Shown here: positions 1 through 11,006 of the stretch, piece by piece | Position numbering within the stretch: position 1 is the first letter of the stretch | Layout of the letters: each line of letters opens with the position of its first letter | Origin: Agaricus subrufescens | Lineage: Eukaryota > Basidiomycota > Agaricomycetes > Agaricales > Agaricaceae | DNA: 64,000 bases | Assembly: GCA_029945375.1 (NCBI GenBank) | Contig: CM057061.1 | Span: 310,001-374,000 of the forward strand | Reading direction: 5' to 3' | The notes under the pieces: generated by a model | What the model was told of the DNA's origin: nothing | Database searches by the model: none | The model's input: the letters and a program-made list of their open reading frames with translations, nothing else | Position numbers and translations under genes: made by a program

Positions 1-1410
1 AAAAGAGCACATTCACATCATTCAGTAGGAAAAATCATTCAGTTACTGAGCAGTCTTCCGAGATTCCGCGCAAGGCCATGATGCAGTCTCTCAAAGTTCT
101 GTTCGCCTTTATATGCTTGGATTTCATCAATGATTTTCGGGATTCAGTCAAGCGTCAAGGGGCCATTGTCGAAAATCACAGGAACTCTAGTTCGTGTCGC
201 AAAATCTATAGGCAACCAGTCTTGATGCATAACCATACGTTGGGAAAGGCAACCTTGCGTGCATTTCAAGAAGAAACAAGGATTCGTCATGCTCAATCTT
301 GGGTTCAAGAAGTCTTCAGCTACTGTGGGTCCATCAAACTTTCTTGTGTCTTGCGGCATATTCTTGGATCAAATTGATCGGCCTTCTGGGACTTGCGAAA
401 ACAAATACTCAGACCGTAAACCTCAGAACAAAATCAGTTTTTAATTTCGAGATGGTGGAAGAAAGAGAGCGCGATGCATGACTCACATCAAGTCCGCGTC
501 ATATGGGGCTCGGCACCGCCACCCGCCGCACGATGCCCGACTCCGGGTGTACCTCGTGGGCGCGCCCAGAAAAAAATTGACTCGAGTTGGTCTTCTCTGG
601 GACACTAGGGCGGCTTGTGTGGGGTGCTACCTGCGCTCACACGACCTGCGTTGAATTTATCCCTCACCTCGAATTTGCAACTACCAGAGCGAGCACGGGC
701 AGAGAAAGCGACAATTTCCCGCAACATAGGGCGTCATACCTTTGCTGAAGCCCGACGTTCATATCACTTTGGATGGTAGCCCGGTGTGAGTCACCGTTAT
801 AGAGCCCAAAGACAATCCAGAAATCAACGGCATGAACAGGGAGAAGACAGCCACTGCGAGCTAGCAGCGTGAAAAAACCAAAACGGACAGCATATCGATG
901 GGTCGCAAATTCTCCTGTGCAGCACTGCTTTCTGATGCATTGACGGTGAGCGGTTTAGGCGGGGACGAGTCGTTCGGGCGGTGATAGGTTGGTCGGCCTT
1001 CGGCCAGCAATATACTGGAGTATATTGGGCCTCAGTGCAGGTTCGTCTCCCTTCTATGGCCGTGTCTATGTGTGCCATTGTGACACCGCGACGATATACA
1101 GGTCTTCTTGACCTCAGGCTCGAAGTTGTAGGCAATAGGTATTGTGTTGCCAGAGTCTACAGGTCGTATAACAGACCAACCCTGCGGTTGCCCTCCCCAA
1201 GGAACCAGGTTGAATGCCAGTAGCGAGGTTAGGTAGAAGTCAAAGAATATCGAGCGTATAAGAAGACGGTGCACAAGAAAAAGTGATTTGACTGTGATGG
1301 TATTGGCTCGGAGACGCCCTAGATCTTTAAGAAGCAACGCGGTCCACTTCTTCGTCTTGGACCTCAGCATCATTGCTCATCACTCGCCTCACGCGTATTT
1401 TACAACAATA
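1..1410. other. No recognisable gene
   Basis: The open frames here are short, overlap on both strands and show no domain, no family resemblance and no consistent exon chain. The stretch 480-700 is GC-rich and has no codon-like structure. I see only the upstream flank of the gene starting at 1411. Confidence 0.5.
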
Positions 1411-2174
1411 ATGGCCTCTTCCACCGCTTTCAATGTTAGCAACGGGGCAACGAACCCTTCATCGCGTCATTCAAGTGATACACAACCAGAAACTGGATCT
1501 GTACCACTTGAAAATCCGTCTCGCGTTCATGGGGGTTCAACTGTGCCCTCTTCAATTCAACACTCCAATGGCATTTTTGTGCCTCTCGTGCCTTTGCCGC
1601 GGGTTTCACCGACCAATCCCTACGCTGAACGCGAATTTTCCATGGAATTGTACCAACGGGTCAGTGCACATGTTGTGAGTTTTTGGGGAGAGCTTTCGTC
1701 GGTTTCGAACAGCCCTTTTTTCTCATCATTGTATTCCTCGTGTAGGTCCGTATGCAGGAACATCCATATGAGAAAACGTTGAAATACAAGGTAGGTCTTC
1801 ATAAACCCACAATGTTTTGTCATTGTTTCTTGGCCTTTGCGCGCCTCAGTTTTCATGAACGCGTTGTATTCTCATCTGACTGTACTTTGACATAGGTTTC
1901 GCGCGTACGGACAGTTTGTCGCGGTTATTTTGCGCGTTTTAAAGCGAGGCTGTGGAGGAAACTACGAGTATTCTCGGCTTCTGTGGCTAGGCACATCGGA
2001 AGGTACTGGGGGTATTTTACAGTGAGTATATCTCATGTTGGCTCCCCCCTAAATAATAAAATGTTGAAACGGTTTATGTTGACTACTCAGGCGTTTTTTG
2101 AGGCCGTTGCCTACAGGTGTCACGTTGCTCTTCGACGAGTTTCTTTTGGATGCGTCGGGCAAGTGTTGTTTTAG
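1411..2174 (+). CDS. Small Arg/aromatic-rich protein of unknown function
   Basis: Not recognised. A four-exon model stays open with canonical GT-AG introns: 1411-1674, 1746-1790, 1896-2021, 2091-2174, all in phase 0, giving 172 residues. The first 60 residues are rich in Ser, Asn and Pro and look disordered. A short PTNPYAEREFSMELYQRV segment follows, then a basic aromatic C-terminal part (RTVCRGYFARFKARLWRKL), which looks like an amphipathic helix. I chose ATG 1411 because the earlier in-frame ATGs sit in a stretch without similar composition. No transmembrane segment is clear. The orientation is away from the F-box-like gene on the other strand. Confidence is moderate: the splice sites and frame agree, but there is no family match. 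Confidence 0.5.
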
Positions 2175-2452
2175 CGGCTTTTACCCAACCGGAAAAGGGC
2201 ACGGATTCATAAACAATATGGTACTTTTTAGGAGGATATCTACTCGCGGATTTCGTTTTCTTTTCGACCTTCTTTATTTTTCTTTGGCTGGCTATGATAC
2301 GATCTTTTCTACTATAAAGTCTAATTTCATTTCAACAGTGTTAATAATATACATGGAAAATTGGATCATATATGCTGTGACATTACTGAGTTCTGGTCAA
2401 TGTCGTCACGTTAAAACCCCAAAGGAAGAGATACTCGTGATGCCGAAACAGC

Positions 2453-3920
2453 TCAAGTCCGGCTCCATCGCTGCCAGACAATATCTCGAAACCCGAATTC
2501 ACCTTCCACACCCTCGTCCTCGTCACCTGAACCGGGTGTACAAGGCCATCTGATTACAGGTTTACCCAAATTACGTCTCCTCTCATTCCTCGCCTCCAAT
2601 CGCCTCTCGATAATCTCTTCTGCCACATCCCAACTTTCCCGATGTAGCTCCGTTGACACAGTGAAATCCCAATCATAAGAATTCCTTGGCCATATGAAGT
2701 TGACCATATTGTCCTTCATGAGATGGCTTGGTTGCAGACAATCGCTTACGATACCAAGCACAATGCGAGGATCTTGCATACCGAGACAAAGTCGAGTGAA
2801 ATAATGGAGAGAATGTTCGTCGACTAGTGTTGGTATTAAAGGACTACCGTTATACCAATCTTCTGGGAGAACATGGAGCGGTGATTGTGTATCATCCATT
2901 ATATCAAAATCTCGACTCCACCAACTGACACATGCGAATATGACGACTTTGAGGTATGGCAGAGTTTGACAATAATGAATTGTTTCGTCCATGCATAGTT
3001 CCATTTCGATATAACTGAGGTCGACGAGGGTCAGGAAGTCGAGGGCGATGTGGGTTAGGTTTTTCATTGCTTTTAGAGTGGACCAATCGTATTTTCGGCA
3101 GTAATATATATCGAGATGGGTGATGTCACGGAATATACGATGTGTGAAGTCAAGGCGATGCTCTCTAACAGCAAAACCTGAAATTGAGAGTCTACGCAGG
3201 TCTTTGAACGGGAATGGATCCTCGGGTTCTTCGGGGTCTTGGCTGAGTTCGACCGGGAAGAAATGGGTGTCTTCTTCCTGAGCTAGAGCTTCAAGCTCGA
3301 ATATCCCTTGAGCCGCATCCACCTCGATTGCGTCTCTTCGCCTTCTTTCCTGTTCGTCCCTCCACACTCCTTTATCCCGCCAAACAAGAAGGTCATTACA
3401 CCAGTCTATAACCTCCGAAAATCTGAGCATTGACAAACTTGGGCGGTCAAACGCCAGAAAGCCGAGAATATGACAGCCCCAAGAGTTGTCCCAACCAGCA
3501 ATAGATTTCAGGCCTCGCAGGCCCTTGCCTATGGCCACAAGTTTCTCCCTTTTGGGAGAGGCATCCTCGAGAATATGCAGGGACTTTACGTTTTTGGCGA
3601 AAAATGCGGTTGATTTGGTTGTTGAGAAGCGGCGGTTACGGAAAGTGCGGTAGAAAGCAGATAGACTGAATGCGTCGCGGAAGGTAAGGTTGCGGTATAT
3701 GAGAGGTTCAACCCTGTGGCGCGAAAGATGAGCGGCGCAGTGGAGCGAGAACGGAAACATACCACTGCTGAGCTTGTCGCGAGACGAGAGCCAGGTGGAC
3801 GGGCATAGGAGAGTCCTCCATGGCTTTCTCAAATATCAGACGAGCAATATCCACAGGCATCTCGGGAAACACTTCCTGGGCAGCACCCGGGCCGGAATAG
3901 GCCGCGAGGTCCACAGTCAT
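2453..3920 (-). CDS. F-box/LRR-like protein, copy 1
   Basis: Two exons, complement(2453..3713, 3763..3920), with a 49 nt GT-AG intron. The product is 472 residues from ATG 3920 or 452 from the in-frame ATG 3860; the second start (MPVDIARLIFEKA) aligns with the start of its paralog at 34.8-36.2 kb. The N-terminus has the F-box-like pattern of basidiomycete proteins (P-V-D-I-A-R-L-I-F-E, then V-S-R-Q-A-Q-Q-W). A long region follows with spaced Leu/Ile and Thr-His-Leu-Asp motifs that look like degenerate leucine-rich repeats (ITHLDIYYC, NLTHIALDF). Such proteins are usually taken to be substrate adaptors of SCF ubiquitin ligases; that is family knowledge, not shown here. It is divergent with the HIRIP3-like gene, sharing about 215 bp of promoter. 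Confidence 0.7.
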
Positions 3921-4134
3921 TGTCCGGCGCGTGTGCAGGGGCGGGCACTGGGACGGGGCCTGGGGGTTGGGCAGAGAACAGAGGAAAGGCTCATCCGGCT
4001 TCTCCACCCTGTCCACTGGGGCGATGCCTGTCAAGAACCCGAGCGCCGTTTCGGGAAGGTGCCTCTTATGTAAGCACATAGACGCGTGATGTCACTGCCA
4101 TTAATACGCGCCGGTTCCCACGAGGGCCTTCACC

Positions 4135-5819
4135 ATGGGTCTCCCCAGCGTCAACCGCGTCAGGGAACTAACGCGCAAGTTTGTGCTGCAGGCCAATGAA
4201 AACCATGTTCTTCAGTAAGCTTGTGCTGGGAATCTGATGCACGTGCTGAATCTGCTCCTAGTACACTCACACCAAAGTTACTTCGTCGCGAAATAGAGAC
4301 TGAATTGGAGCTCGTCGAAGGCGACCTTGATTCGCCAGAGCTGAAGAATGCCGTGAAGGAGGCTATTGCTGCAACCATGGTCGGTCATGCCTTCTCAAGT
4401 CAGTCTCTCTCGAATTCATGTCGCCTAGGCCGAGGTGGGGGAGAAGGCGGAAACGCAAACCGAACCCAAGTCACCTGGAAAGAAAGCTAAGAAACGGTCA
4501 TCTGACGTTGCTCCCTCCGAGGAAGCTCCCAAAAAGAAACCTCGAGTCGCTCAGAAAAAGAAAGACGACAAAACCACTGATGTATGTAGCCCATCATCCA
4601 TATATACTCTGATTCCAACTCGTCTATAGAAAACGAAGAAAGGAAAAGGAAGAGCGTCCAAGGTGGTCACTTCGCCTGTCCGTCATTTTTGGTTTTCCCC
4701 TCTCGACCTGTCTGCTCAAACACTAAATTTCAGGAGCCTAAATTTGCCAAAGACGAAGGCCGTCAAGACGATGAGGTATTTTTATAATTCAAACTAGTAC
4801 TCATTAAGCCATTGACCTTGGTCGTTGCGTAAGGTCCAAAGTAAAACTAAAAAACCGCTGAAGAAAACCACCGCTGAAGCGTCGCACGCTTCAGGTGATG
4901 AACAAACAGCTGATCTCAAGTCAAAGCCCGCGCCCGCTAAGCTCGACGTCGTGATGTCGGACACCGTTGAAGAACCGCCATCACTTTCCAAAAAGGACGA
5001 CGACAAGGTAAATTCGAATTCTATCAACTTACTCCCTCTTGACGACTGGATACAAGAGTGACTCAGAATTATCTGTCCTTATTGACGATGAACCACCCAA
5101 AAAACGCCGCAGTTCGAAATCCAAGAAAGTGAGGGAACTGAAACGGTTCAATTGACGGTTTGATTAATACTATTCTAGGATAACAGTAGCACATCATCAC
5201 TCAACCCGAAGAAGACTACAAAAAGTCGGAAAACAGAAAATCTGAGCAAAGGTGACGAAACTATCAAAAAACTGAAAGTATGTCATTTTTCGTGATGTTT
5301 TTTTTCCAGTGCTCAACGATATTGCAGTCTCTAATTCTGGCGTGTGGCGTCCGAAAAGTGTGGTCCAGGTTTTTTAAAGGGGTAGACTCATCGTCGCAGC
5401 AGATCAAGATGCTGCAAGAAGTCCTGCAAGACCTGGGAATGACAGGGCGGATGACCCTTGAACAAGCGAAAGTGATCAAAGCGAAACGTGAGCTGGCACA
5501 AGAACTACGTGAGTCTTGTCTATCAATTTTTTCCGCTGTGAACTCATCGACTCTCTCTATTTTTTAGAGGATGTTCAGGAATTTGAGAAAGCTGTGACGA
5601 AATCCGGAATTCAACCTCAGGTGACCGAACAAGAAACGAATGAGAGTGAGGAGGAGGAGGAAGACGAAAACCCAAAACAAAGAAGAAAAAGAGTACGTAC
5701 ACCTTGCTTTTTTGAGCTTGGACGCTGAGCGAATTCACTACTTGTAAAAAAAAATTTAGATGAATGCTGCGCAAAGTATTTCGGCGTTTTTGGGTGACCA
5801 GAGCTCAGATGAGGATTGA
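4135..5819 (+). CDS. HIRIP3-like H2A-H2B histone chaperone
   Basis: A gene of about ten small exons (first ones 4135-4214, 4262-4379, 4429-4581; last from 5760 with stop 5817-5819). The N-terminal part has a DEK-C/SAP-like helical segment (LLRREIETELELVEG, then SPELKNAVKEAIAATM). The middle is Lys/Asp/Glu/Ser-rich and disordered. The conserved C-terminal block has CGVRKVWSRFF, then LGMTGRMTLEQAKVIKAKRE, the signature of HIRIP3-type and related nuclear chaperones; an acidic tail follows. In that family the segment after this block (CHZ-like) binds H2A-H2B. The role is therefore likely nuclear histone handling. Most introns are near 50 nt and separate charged low-complexity exons, so the central exon borders are less certain than the two ends. 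Confidence 0.8.
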
Positions 5820-6106
5820 ATTACTAATTCATGATCATTGGTGGCCCTTTGCTTGTATTTATTCGTCTTGTTAATTTCACCAGGTGGTGAACTGTTTTTT
5901 TGTGTACCGCGTTGGGCCCGGTTGTGTAATTTAGTACTATGGTACGGCGAGTCGTATCGTGATCGAAAGAAATTTTTGACCTATGGCGCCGGAAAAGACT
6001 GGGGATTGGACTGAGCCGTGACCAAAGGCAACCGGAGCTTAGTGGCATTCAAGAGTATTATTCCACGGGGTCCGTAGTACGATGTAAGCGAAGCAATGCT
6101 ACATTC

Positions 6107-7012
6107 TTAAACATTCTCTTCATGCGATTGAGTGTTTATCGAGAAATCAATTGTTTCCTGAAGACCTGCTTGACAGTTAAATACAATAGACGTTAGCTTG
6201 CTTCCCTCTGAAAACCCATTCAATTTTGGGTCCCGGAGATTAAGCATCAAGTGGGACATCATAATCGATGAGATACTATTCCACCATGTTTAACGATGGA
6301 AAAAAACAATCAACTTATTTGAAAAATGATAAGCCGTTATGTAAACGTACGTGCTCATTGGGCCAGTCATAGTACCCCGGTTCAATGGCTGAAAGTATCC
6401 AATCAGGTCAGAGAGATCACTTTCAGTTGGGCTAAAAAAGAAAACGCGCACATCAGGAAGCTACAATTCATCAGGTTCAAGAACATGCTAGGGATAAGTA
6501 CGAGCTTACGGTAAGAGCAATAATGTTGGCGAGATTGCAAAGAGTTATCACACTAAGTGGAAAGAAGTGTCAAAGGGTTGCAAAGCAACTGATAGATGTA
6601 CCGTGGATTTACCCAAAATAAACTGTCCCTACAAGAACCAGACACTTAACAGCAGTTCGAGAGGAGTAAACCAAGTTACCGTACATACCGTCTCGCATCA
6701 TCAAAAGACCAATGTTATTTCCCTTCGAAAGCTTTAACGTTCTGTGAAGTGTCATAGCAAAGATGACGACATCAAACAGAAATTCTACCGCCCAGCCAGC
6801 CACCACATCTATCAGATATCATCTGATTCTGCTACTTCCTGTCACGAGTAGATTGAACATACAATAGGCCCTACAAAGTGTTGTTAATCATACATAAACA
6901 TAGGAGTCTGAAACTTTGACACACTGTTTAGCAGTCAATTCAAAATGACAGCCGAATGGAGTTGTATCTAAACGATTACATTCAGTGTCCCCACGAGGGT
7001 TCCACTTTTTTT
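6107..7012 (-). pseudogene. DUF6533-like membrane protein gene, C-terminal half cut off by RT1
   Basis: On the minus strand this stretch encodes the C-terminal half of a multi-pass membrane protein like the intact copy at 29.2-30.8 kb. A transmembrane exon (VVAGWAVEFLFDVVIFAMTL) parallels ATAWAGVFVFDAVIFAMTL in the intact copy. A TVYFG exon follows, then a tail with SHLMLNLRDP against SRLMLNLRDP, stop at 6107-6109. The homology runs into intron sequence and ends at the RT1 LTR near 7013; the N-terminal half resumes at 27235. What I see is one gene interrupted in an intron by about 20 kb of retroelements. Unless that insert is spliced out, the gene is dead. DUF6533 proteins are common in Agaricomycetes and have no established function. 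Confidence 0.75.
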
Positions 7013-7013
7013 T

Positions 7014-7180
7014 GAGTATTTCCAAGTTGTGTATTCAAGAACGTAGAAGGAGAAGGATACGCGTATCAAGTATGGAGGTTATAACAGAAGTAAATGGGAA
7101 GAAGGAAGAAGCACTATACGTACGTCAGTCTTTATATCTGTCTAATAATAGTGTGATGACGTTGTAAGCTGGGGCTTACA
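7014..7180 (-). repeat. RT1 3' LTR
   Basis: 167 bp, matching 27068-27234 with one visible substitution (G against A near 7120). Read on the minus strand it starts TGTAAGC, has a TATA-like ATATAAA at 7131-7137, and ends in ATACTC. The first 18 nt form an inverted repeat TGTAAGC-CCCA-GCTTACA. Base 7013 would add the canonical terminal A of a TG...CA LTR, but the other copy has C there. Confidence 0.9.
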
Positions 7181-7194
7181 CTCTTCCCCCCTTT
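7181..7194 (-). other. RT1 polypurine tract
   Basis: On the minus strand the bases directly before the 3' LTR read AAAGGGGGGAAGAG, a classic plus-strand primer. It fixes the LTR edge at TGTAAGC. Confidence 0.85.
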
Positions 7195-7202
7195 AAAAAA
7201 TT

Positions 7203-10200
7203 TTAGTCAGTATTAACAGAGAGTGGCCCGTTGTCTTTCAAATATCGTTCCAGCGCCGCAGTGTGTTTCAATGCTGAGAAGGTTAACCACTCGTTGTGGC
7301 TATCGGGGAATCCCTCCCATTTGACCAGGAAGCGAAAACCGCGCCCGCTTTTTTTGTGGTCCAAAATAGAATGTATGTAGTGTTCCGGGCCATGTGCCGT
7401 CTCTTTGACTGGTGGACTGGAAGCAGGGACTTCAACTTCGTGTGGGAGATCGTCCTCAAGTGCAAAATATGGTTTAATCAAGGAGGTGTGGAAAACTCTG
7501 CACTTATTCGCTGGTCCAGGGATATCCAATGTAACAGTGCTGTGAGGTAAGTCGCAGGCAGTTATCGTGAAGGGCCCGATGAATTTCGGTTGTAGACGGC
7601 GTGCGTCAGAAAAGCGTTCGAGGAGCGGGTCGTTCTGCAAGTTTTTTGTAGACAACAATACTTTATCTCCTACTGCGAGTGGTGTGTCTGCTCGTCGATG
7701 TTTGTTCGCTTGTGAAGCCTGCAAGATCTTCGCTTCCAATAAGTTATCCGCGGCAGTGCCAACATCTATCACGACATGCTCGAGGAATTGGAGAGGAGTC
7801 TCCATCTCATCATCAGTAGGGTCCTTCGAAATAGGGGGAATTAAATGCGGTGACACTCCGAGCCGTAGTTGGAATCCCGAATAGCCTGTGGAGGCGTTGA
7901 CGTTATTCATAATATTGAAGCGAATACGGGGCAAGGCGGCAGTCCATCCCCTGGGGTGCTTTAGCAGAGCAGCCTGAAGGGCTTGATTTAACGTTTTGTT
8001 GGTCCGCTCCGATAGTCCATCTGTCTGTGGGTGGAAGGCAGAAGAGAGCTTAAGACTGATTCCTGTCATCTCGTGTAAGTGTGTCCAGAAATGCGATAGG
8101 AATAGGACATCTCTGTCCGAGATTATTGACTCAGGTAATCCATTTTCGCAGAACCAGTGGTCAAAGAACAGGGATGCAAGGTCACGCGCTGTGAGATTTT
8201 TTTTGCAAGGCACGATGCGTATATCAGCGCCTAACTGATCTGTCATGGTGAGAACATGGTCGCAGCCATTCTCCTCGGGGAAAGGCCCCACAAAATCAAT
8301 GGCAACGGTTTGGAATTGCTTATCCGAAATCGGCAAGGGATGCAACGGACCCACAGGCTTCTGCATGGAGGACTTGGTGCATTGACATACGTCACAGCTA
8401 GGAATATAGGAAGTTTCTAAAAAGGTACGCATGCCTGGCCAGTAAAAAGATTCGCGCAATGCCATGTAGCTTTTTTCAAATCCGAAATGGCCCAAGCTAT
8501 TGTGGGCTAGTGCGCATATAATGTTCAGGAGATTGTTTACCCGTGGGATCACGAGCCAGCCTTTGAAATACAATAAGGTACCCCTTTTTTCTAACCCATC
8601 CATGGCCGTTTCCAAGGCTTTCTTGCACCAAGGATCAGCCATGTAACTGTCTGCAATGGCCTTATAGAGCTCGTCGTCATGGCTAATTTCTAAGGCAGGG
8701 GCAACCAAATAGGGATTGGAGGTGAGTTGTTTACAAGTGTCCATCGGTGAGGAACGAGAGGGTTTTAGGACAGCGCACACTGGTATGTCCAGCTCGTCTA
8801 CAGTGTCACAGTTGGACATATGCCAAGCTTCAGACTCAGTTGCGCACTCCAGGAAGGAAGTCCTCAACAACACATCGGCAGCTGCGTTATCGTCACCATT
8901 GACATAAACAATCTCAAAATCATATTGCTGTAAAAATTCAGACCAACAGGCCTGACGGCGAGAGAGGTGTTTTTGTGACTGGAAGCATTCAAGTGTCCGG
9001 TGGTCAGTCAGGACAGTAAACGGCACTCCAAGTAAGTCAGAGCGCCATTTATCTAAGGCTCTCACTATTGCCAGTAACTCTTTTTCATGCACAGGGTAGT
9101 TGAGTTCCGCATTTTTGAATGGGCGGGATTCGAATGCTACGGGTCGGGAAGTCTCCCATGTAGGTCCGAAACTTAGCATTGCACCTGACTGAAAATCAGA
9201 TGTGTCGGTAGTTACAAAAATCTGTGAGTCAGGCATCTTTGTATGGTCAATAACGGTCAGACAATCTGCGCTCAGGACAATAGATTTAATCCCCTCAAAC
9301 GCAGTATTGTGAGCAGGCGTCCAGACCGGGAAATCTAATTCCGCCTCTTTGTCTGTTAATTTATTAAGAATGCGAGTATGCTGTGCCAATTGTGGCAGAA
9401 AGGCTGCCAGATAGCGGACAAGCCCCAAGAATTTACGAACATCTTTTGCGCAGGAAGGTCTCGGCCAGTTAAGGATGCGTTCCACTTTGTTATTGTCGGC
9501 GTATATGCCTCCAGCATTTATGACATGTCCTAGGAAAAAGATCTCTCTCTGAAACAGTTTGGTTTTCTTCAAATTACAATATAGTCCCGCATCTCTCAAT
9601 GCGGCCAGAATTTGTCGTACGTGTTCTCGATGTTCCTCGACTGTGTCGGACCATATGACAATATCATCCAAGTAGATGTGGCAGAATTTTCCAATTAGAT
9701 GTTGAAGGGCTTTGTTTACGCGTCTCTGGTGTATAGCTGGCGCATTCCTCAAGCCCATGGGCATAACGCACCATTTGTAAAGACCGAAGGGAGTAGTGAC
9801 TGCAGTAAGAGGTATGTCACTGGGCTTCATCCTGGTTTGAAAAAATGCATTCGTCATGTCGATCGTTCCCCAAATTTTTCCTCTCCCACAATCAGAGAGA
9901 ATATCATCGATCCGTGGCAGTGGATACCTGTCTGGTACCGTATTTTTATTCAATTGTCGGTAATCGTTTACCCATCGGGGCAAGGCAGTTGGATCTGCTT
10001 TTGGTATGATAAAGGCCGGGGATGCGGTTGGTGCTGAGGAGACGCGGATCCTCCCAGCATCAAGGTGTTGTTGGATGAGCGTTCTCCATGCTTCCCTATA
10101 TCTTCTTGGGCAGGCATAAGTGCGTGACTGAATCATCTTTGTAGCGTCCTTTAGTTTAATTTCCGCCAGGACATCATCCAGCAGTCTATCCACATGCGGC

Positions 10201-10973
10201 ACATCTTCAAATACTGAGTGAAACTCATTCAAGATTTTATCTCTCTCTGCATCGAGAGAGTTAATTTCTTCTATTTGTTGTACTCTTGCGACGAGTGCTT
10301 TGGTCACAATGTCAATAGGTAGCGATGATATGGTGTGCTTTAAATCCAATGTTCGTTTTGCAATAGCTAAACGGTTCTTTAAATCGGCGAGTAATGAATT
10401 ACGATACTTTCTTGTGGTCATCAGCCGTTTGTGTGCGGAAGGGATTTTTCGATGTTTGTGGCCTGGTATCTTGCAAGTGCAGCCGTTTACAAGTAAGGCG
10501 TTCGCTGATTTATCGGTTACACTGCCTTTAGCTGCATCAACGATAATAGAGTTTTTCTCAAGGAACGGCATGCCAAGGATAATGTCGTTGGACAATGCAT
10601 CAGAAACAATAGCTCGAACTGGTTTCGCATTGTAGAGGGAATCGCGAGAGGACAGGTGAAGATTTACATAGTAGTCTAATTGTTTATGGGTCTTAGTAGC
10701 GGTTTCAATGGCTATTGGTTTCGCCAGGTGGAAACGTGGAAGACGAAGCTTTTCTGCAAGTGTGTCCCTGATTAAAACTACGGAAGCGCCTGTGTCAATC
10801 AGCGCCTCAACGTCTGTGATTTCTCTAGAATCATCGTTAATCAGTGCGCATGTCCATAGCAACTGTCCCAAGTTAACGGCACTCACAACTGAGGATACAT
10901 GAACAGGCGGTTCATCGCCTTCCATAACCTCTGTTATGAAGGGGGTGTTTCTAGGGCGTGCTACACGACGCAT
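7203..10973 (-). CDS. RT1 Pol: protease, RT, RNase H, integrase, chromodomain
   Basis: 1,256 residues from the first ATG; the frame is actually open back to the gag stop at 11007-11009. Domains in order: aspartic protease with DTGASVVLI near residue 60; reverse transcriptase with active-site YLDDIVIW; RNase H with DTSDFQSG and a VHEKELLAIVRAL block; integrase zinc finger HNSLGHFGF...CDVCQC; integrase core with IDFVGPF, ISDRD and GLSERTNK as the D, D, E residues; C-terminal chromodomain (RFLVKWEGFPDSHNEWLT). All catalytic residues are present. The chromodomain places it among chromoviruses, whose integrase tail usually targets heterochromatin. The usual ADxLSR near the end of RNase H reads ADVLLRT, perhaps a single C-to-T change. 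Confidence 0.93.
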   Translation of the reverse strand: MRRVARPRNTPFITEVMEGDEPPVHVSSVVSAVNLGQLLWTCALINDDSREITDVEALIDTGASVVLIRDTLAEKLRLPRFHLAKPIAIETATKTHKQLDYYVNLHLSSRDSLYNAKPVRAIVSDALSNDIILGMPFLEKNSIIVDAAKGSVTDKSANALLVNGCTCKIPGHKHRKIPSAHKRLMTTRKYRNSLLADLKNRLAIAKRTLDLKHTISSLPIDIVTKALVARVQQIEEINSLDAERDKILNEFHSVFEDVPHVDRLLDDVLAEIKLKDATKMIQSRTYACPRRYREAWRTLIQQHLDAGRIRVSSAPTASPAFIIPKADPTALPRWVNDYRQLNKNTVPDRYPLPRIDDILSDCGRGKIWGTIDMTNAFFQTRMKPSDIPLTAVTTPFGLYKWCVMPMGLRNAPAIHQRRVNKALQHLIGKFCHIYLDDIVIWSDTVEEHREHVRQILAALRDAGLYCNLKKTKLFQREIFFLGHVINAGGIYADNNKVERILNWPRPSCAKDVRKFLGLVRYLAAFLPQLAQHTRILNKLTDKEAELDFPVWTPAHNTAFEGIKSIVLSADCLTVIDHTKMPDSQIFVTTDTSDFQSGAMLSFGPTWETSRPVAFESRPFKNAELNYPVHEKELLAIVRALDKWRSDLLGVPFTVLTDHRTLECFQSQKHLSRRQACWSEFLQQYDFEIVYVNGDDNAAADVLLRTSFLECATESEAWHMSNCDTVDELDIPVCAVLKPSRSSPMDTCKQLTSNPYLVAPALEISHDDELYKAIADSYMADPWCKKALETAMDGLEKRGTLLYFKGWLVIPRVNNLLNIICALAHNSLGHFGFEKSYMALRESFYWPGMRTFLETSYIPSCDVCQCTKSSMQKPVGPLHPLPISDKQFQTVAIDFVGPFPEENGCDHVLTMTDQLGADIRIVPCKKNLTARDLASLFFDHWFCENGLPESIISDRDVLFLSHFWTHLHEMTGISLKLSSAFHPQTDGLSERTNKTLNQALQAALLKHPRGWTAALPRIRFNIMNNVNASTGYSGFQLRLGVSPHLIPPISKDPTDDEMETPLQFLEHVVIDVGTAADNLLEAKILQASQANKHRRADTPLAVGDKVLLSTKNLQNDPLLERFSDARRLQPKFIGPFTITACDLPHSTVTLDIPGPANKCRVFHTSLIKPYFALEDDLPHEVEVPASSPPVKETAHGPEHYIHSILDHKKSGRGFRFLVKWEGFPDSHNEWLTFSALKHTAALERYLKDNGPLSVNTD

Positions 10974-11006
10974 GTAGGAAGAGATGTCTGTTTGTATCAG
11001 GGAAGG

